A stretch of 13,767 nt of DNA from an uncultured Polaromonas sp. (GTDB taxonomy: Bacteria > Pseudomonadota > Gammaproteobacteria > Burkholderiales > Burkholderiaceae). How positions within the stretch are numbered: position 1 is the stretch's first letter; each line of letters begins with the position of its first letter. Below, piece by piece: positions 13,691 to 13,767 of the stretch. Location: positions 1 to 13,767 of the forward strand of contig CAMLDT010000085.1 of NCBI GenBank assembly GCA_946479075.1, written 5' to 3'. The notes under the pieces were generated by a model. That model saw only the letters and a program-made list of their open reading frames with translations, was not told the origin of the DNA and searched no databases. The translations under genes and the position numbers were made by a program.

Positions 13691-13767
<77 letters not shown>

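Overview
The window looks like chromosomal DNA of a beta-proteobacterium of the order Burkholderiales, most likely a Comamonadaceae member. The grounds are the kdsB-adk gene order, high GC with strongly GC-biased third codon positions, the LexA and FimV-like sequences, and a dispersed palindromic repeat of a style I associate with that family. No transposase, phage gene, CRISPR array or toxin-antitoxin pair is visible. It is mostly ordinary chromosome with one coherent catabolic cluster.

Layout. Positions 1-1130 hold the 3' end of kdsB, complete adk and a strong terminator. Positions 1189-3000 hold a divergent pair, an L-asparaginase (minus) and lexA (plus), with two tandem SOS boxes between them. 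Positions 3150-3542 carry a small unrecognised protein with its own ribosome binding site. Positions 3791-6466 hold a D-2-hydroxyacid dehydrogenase (plus) facing a membrane-anchored FimV-like protein (minus).

Positions 6713-12560 hold six enzyme or regulator genes, all on the plus strand: a PaaH-like 3-hydroxyacyl-CoA dehydrogenase, a crotonase-fold enzyme, a Crp/Fnr-type regulator, an APH-fold phosphotransferase and an ACAD10/11-like acyl-CoA dehydrogenase (five complete genes, the last three tightly linked). The kinase plus the dehydrogenase resemble the two halves of human ACAD10/ACAD11 and the LvaA/LvaC pair of Pseudomonas levulinate catabolism. This suggests that 4-hydroxyacyl-CoA is phosphorylated, loses phosphate to give an enoyl-CoA, is isomerised or hydrated by the crotonase, and is oxidised by the 3-hydroxyacyl-CoA dehydrogenase. 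The acyl-CoA ligase and thiolase would have to be encoded elsewhere.

Positions 12651-13352 hold an unrecognised conserved-looking minus-strand gene. The window ends with tRNA-Pro(UGG), a terminator and tRNA-Arg(UCU).

The most unusual structural signal is a roughly 50-base palindromic repeat present three times in gapless register (1505, 3309, 12581). Two copies lie inside reading frames, in the asparaginase and in the small protein after lexA, and each keeps the frame open. The third sits between convergent genes where it can act as a terminator.
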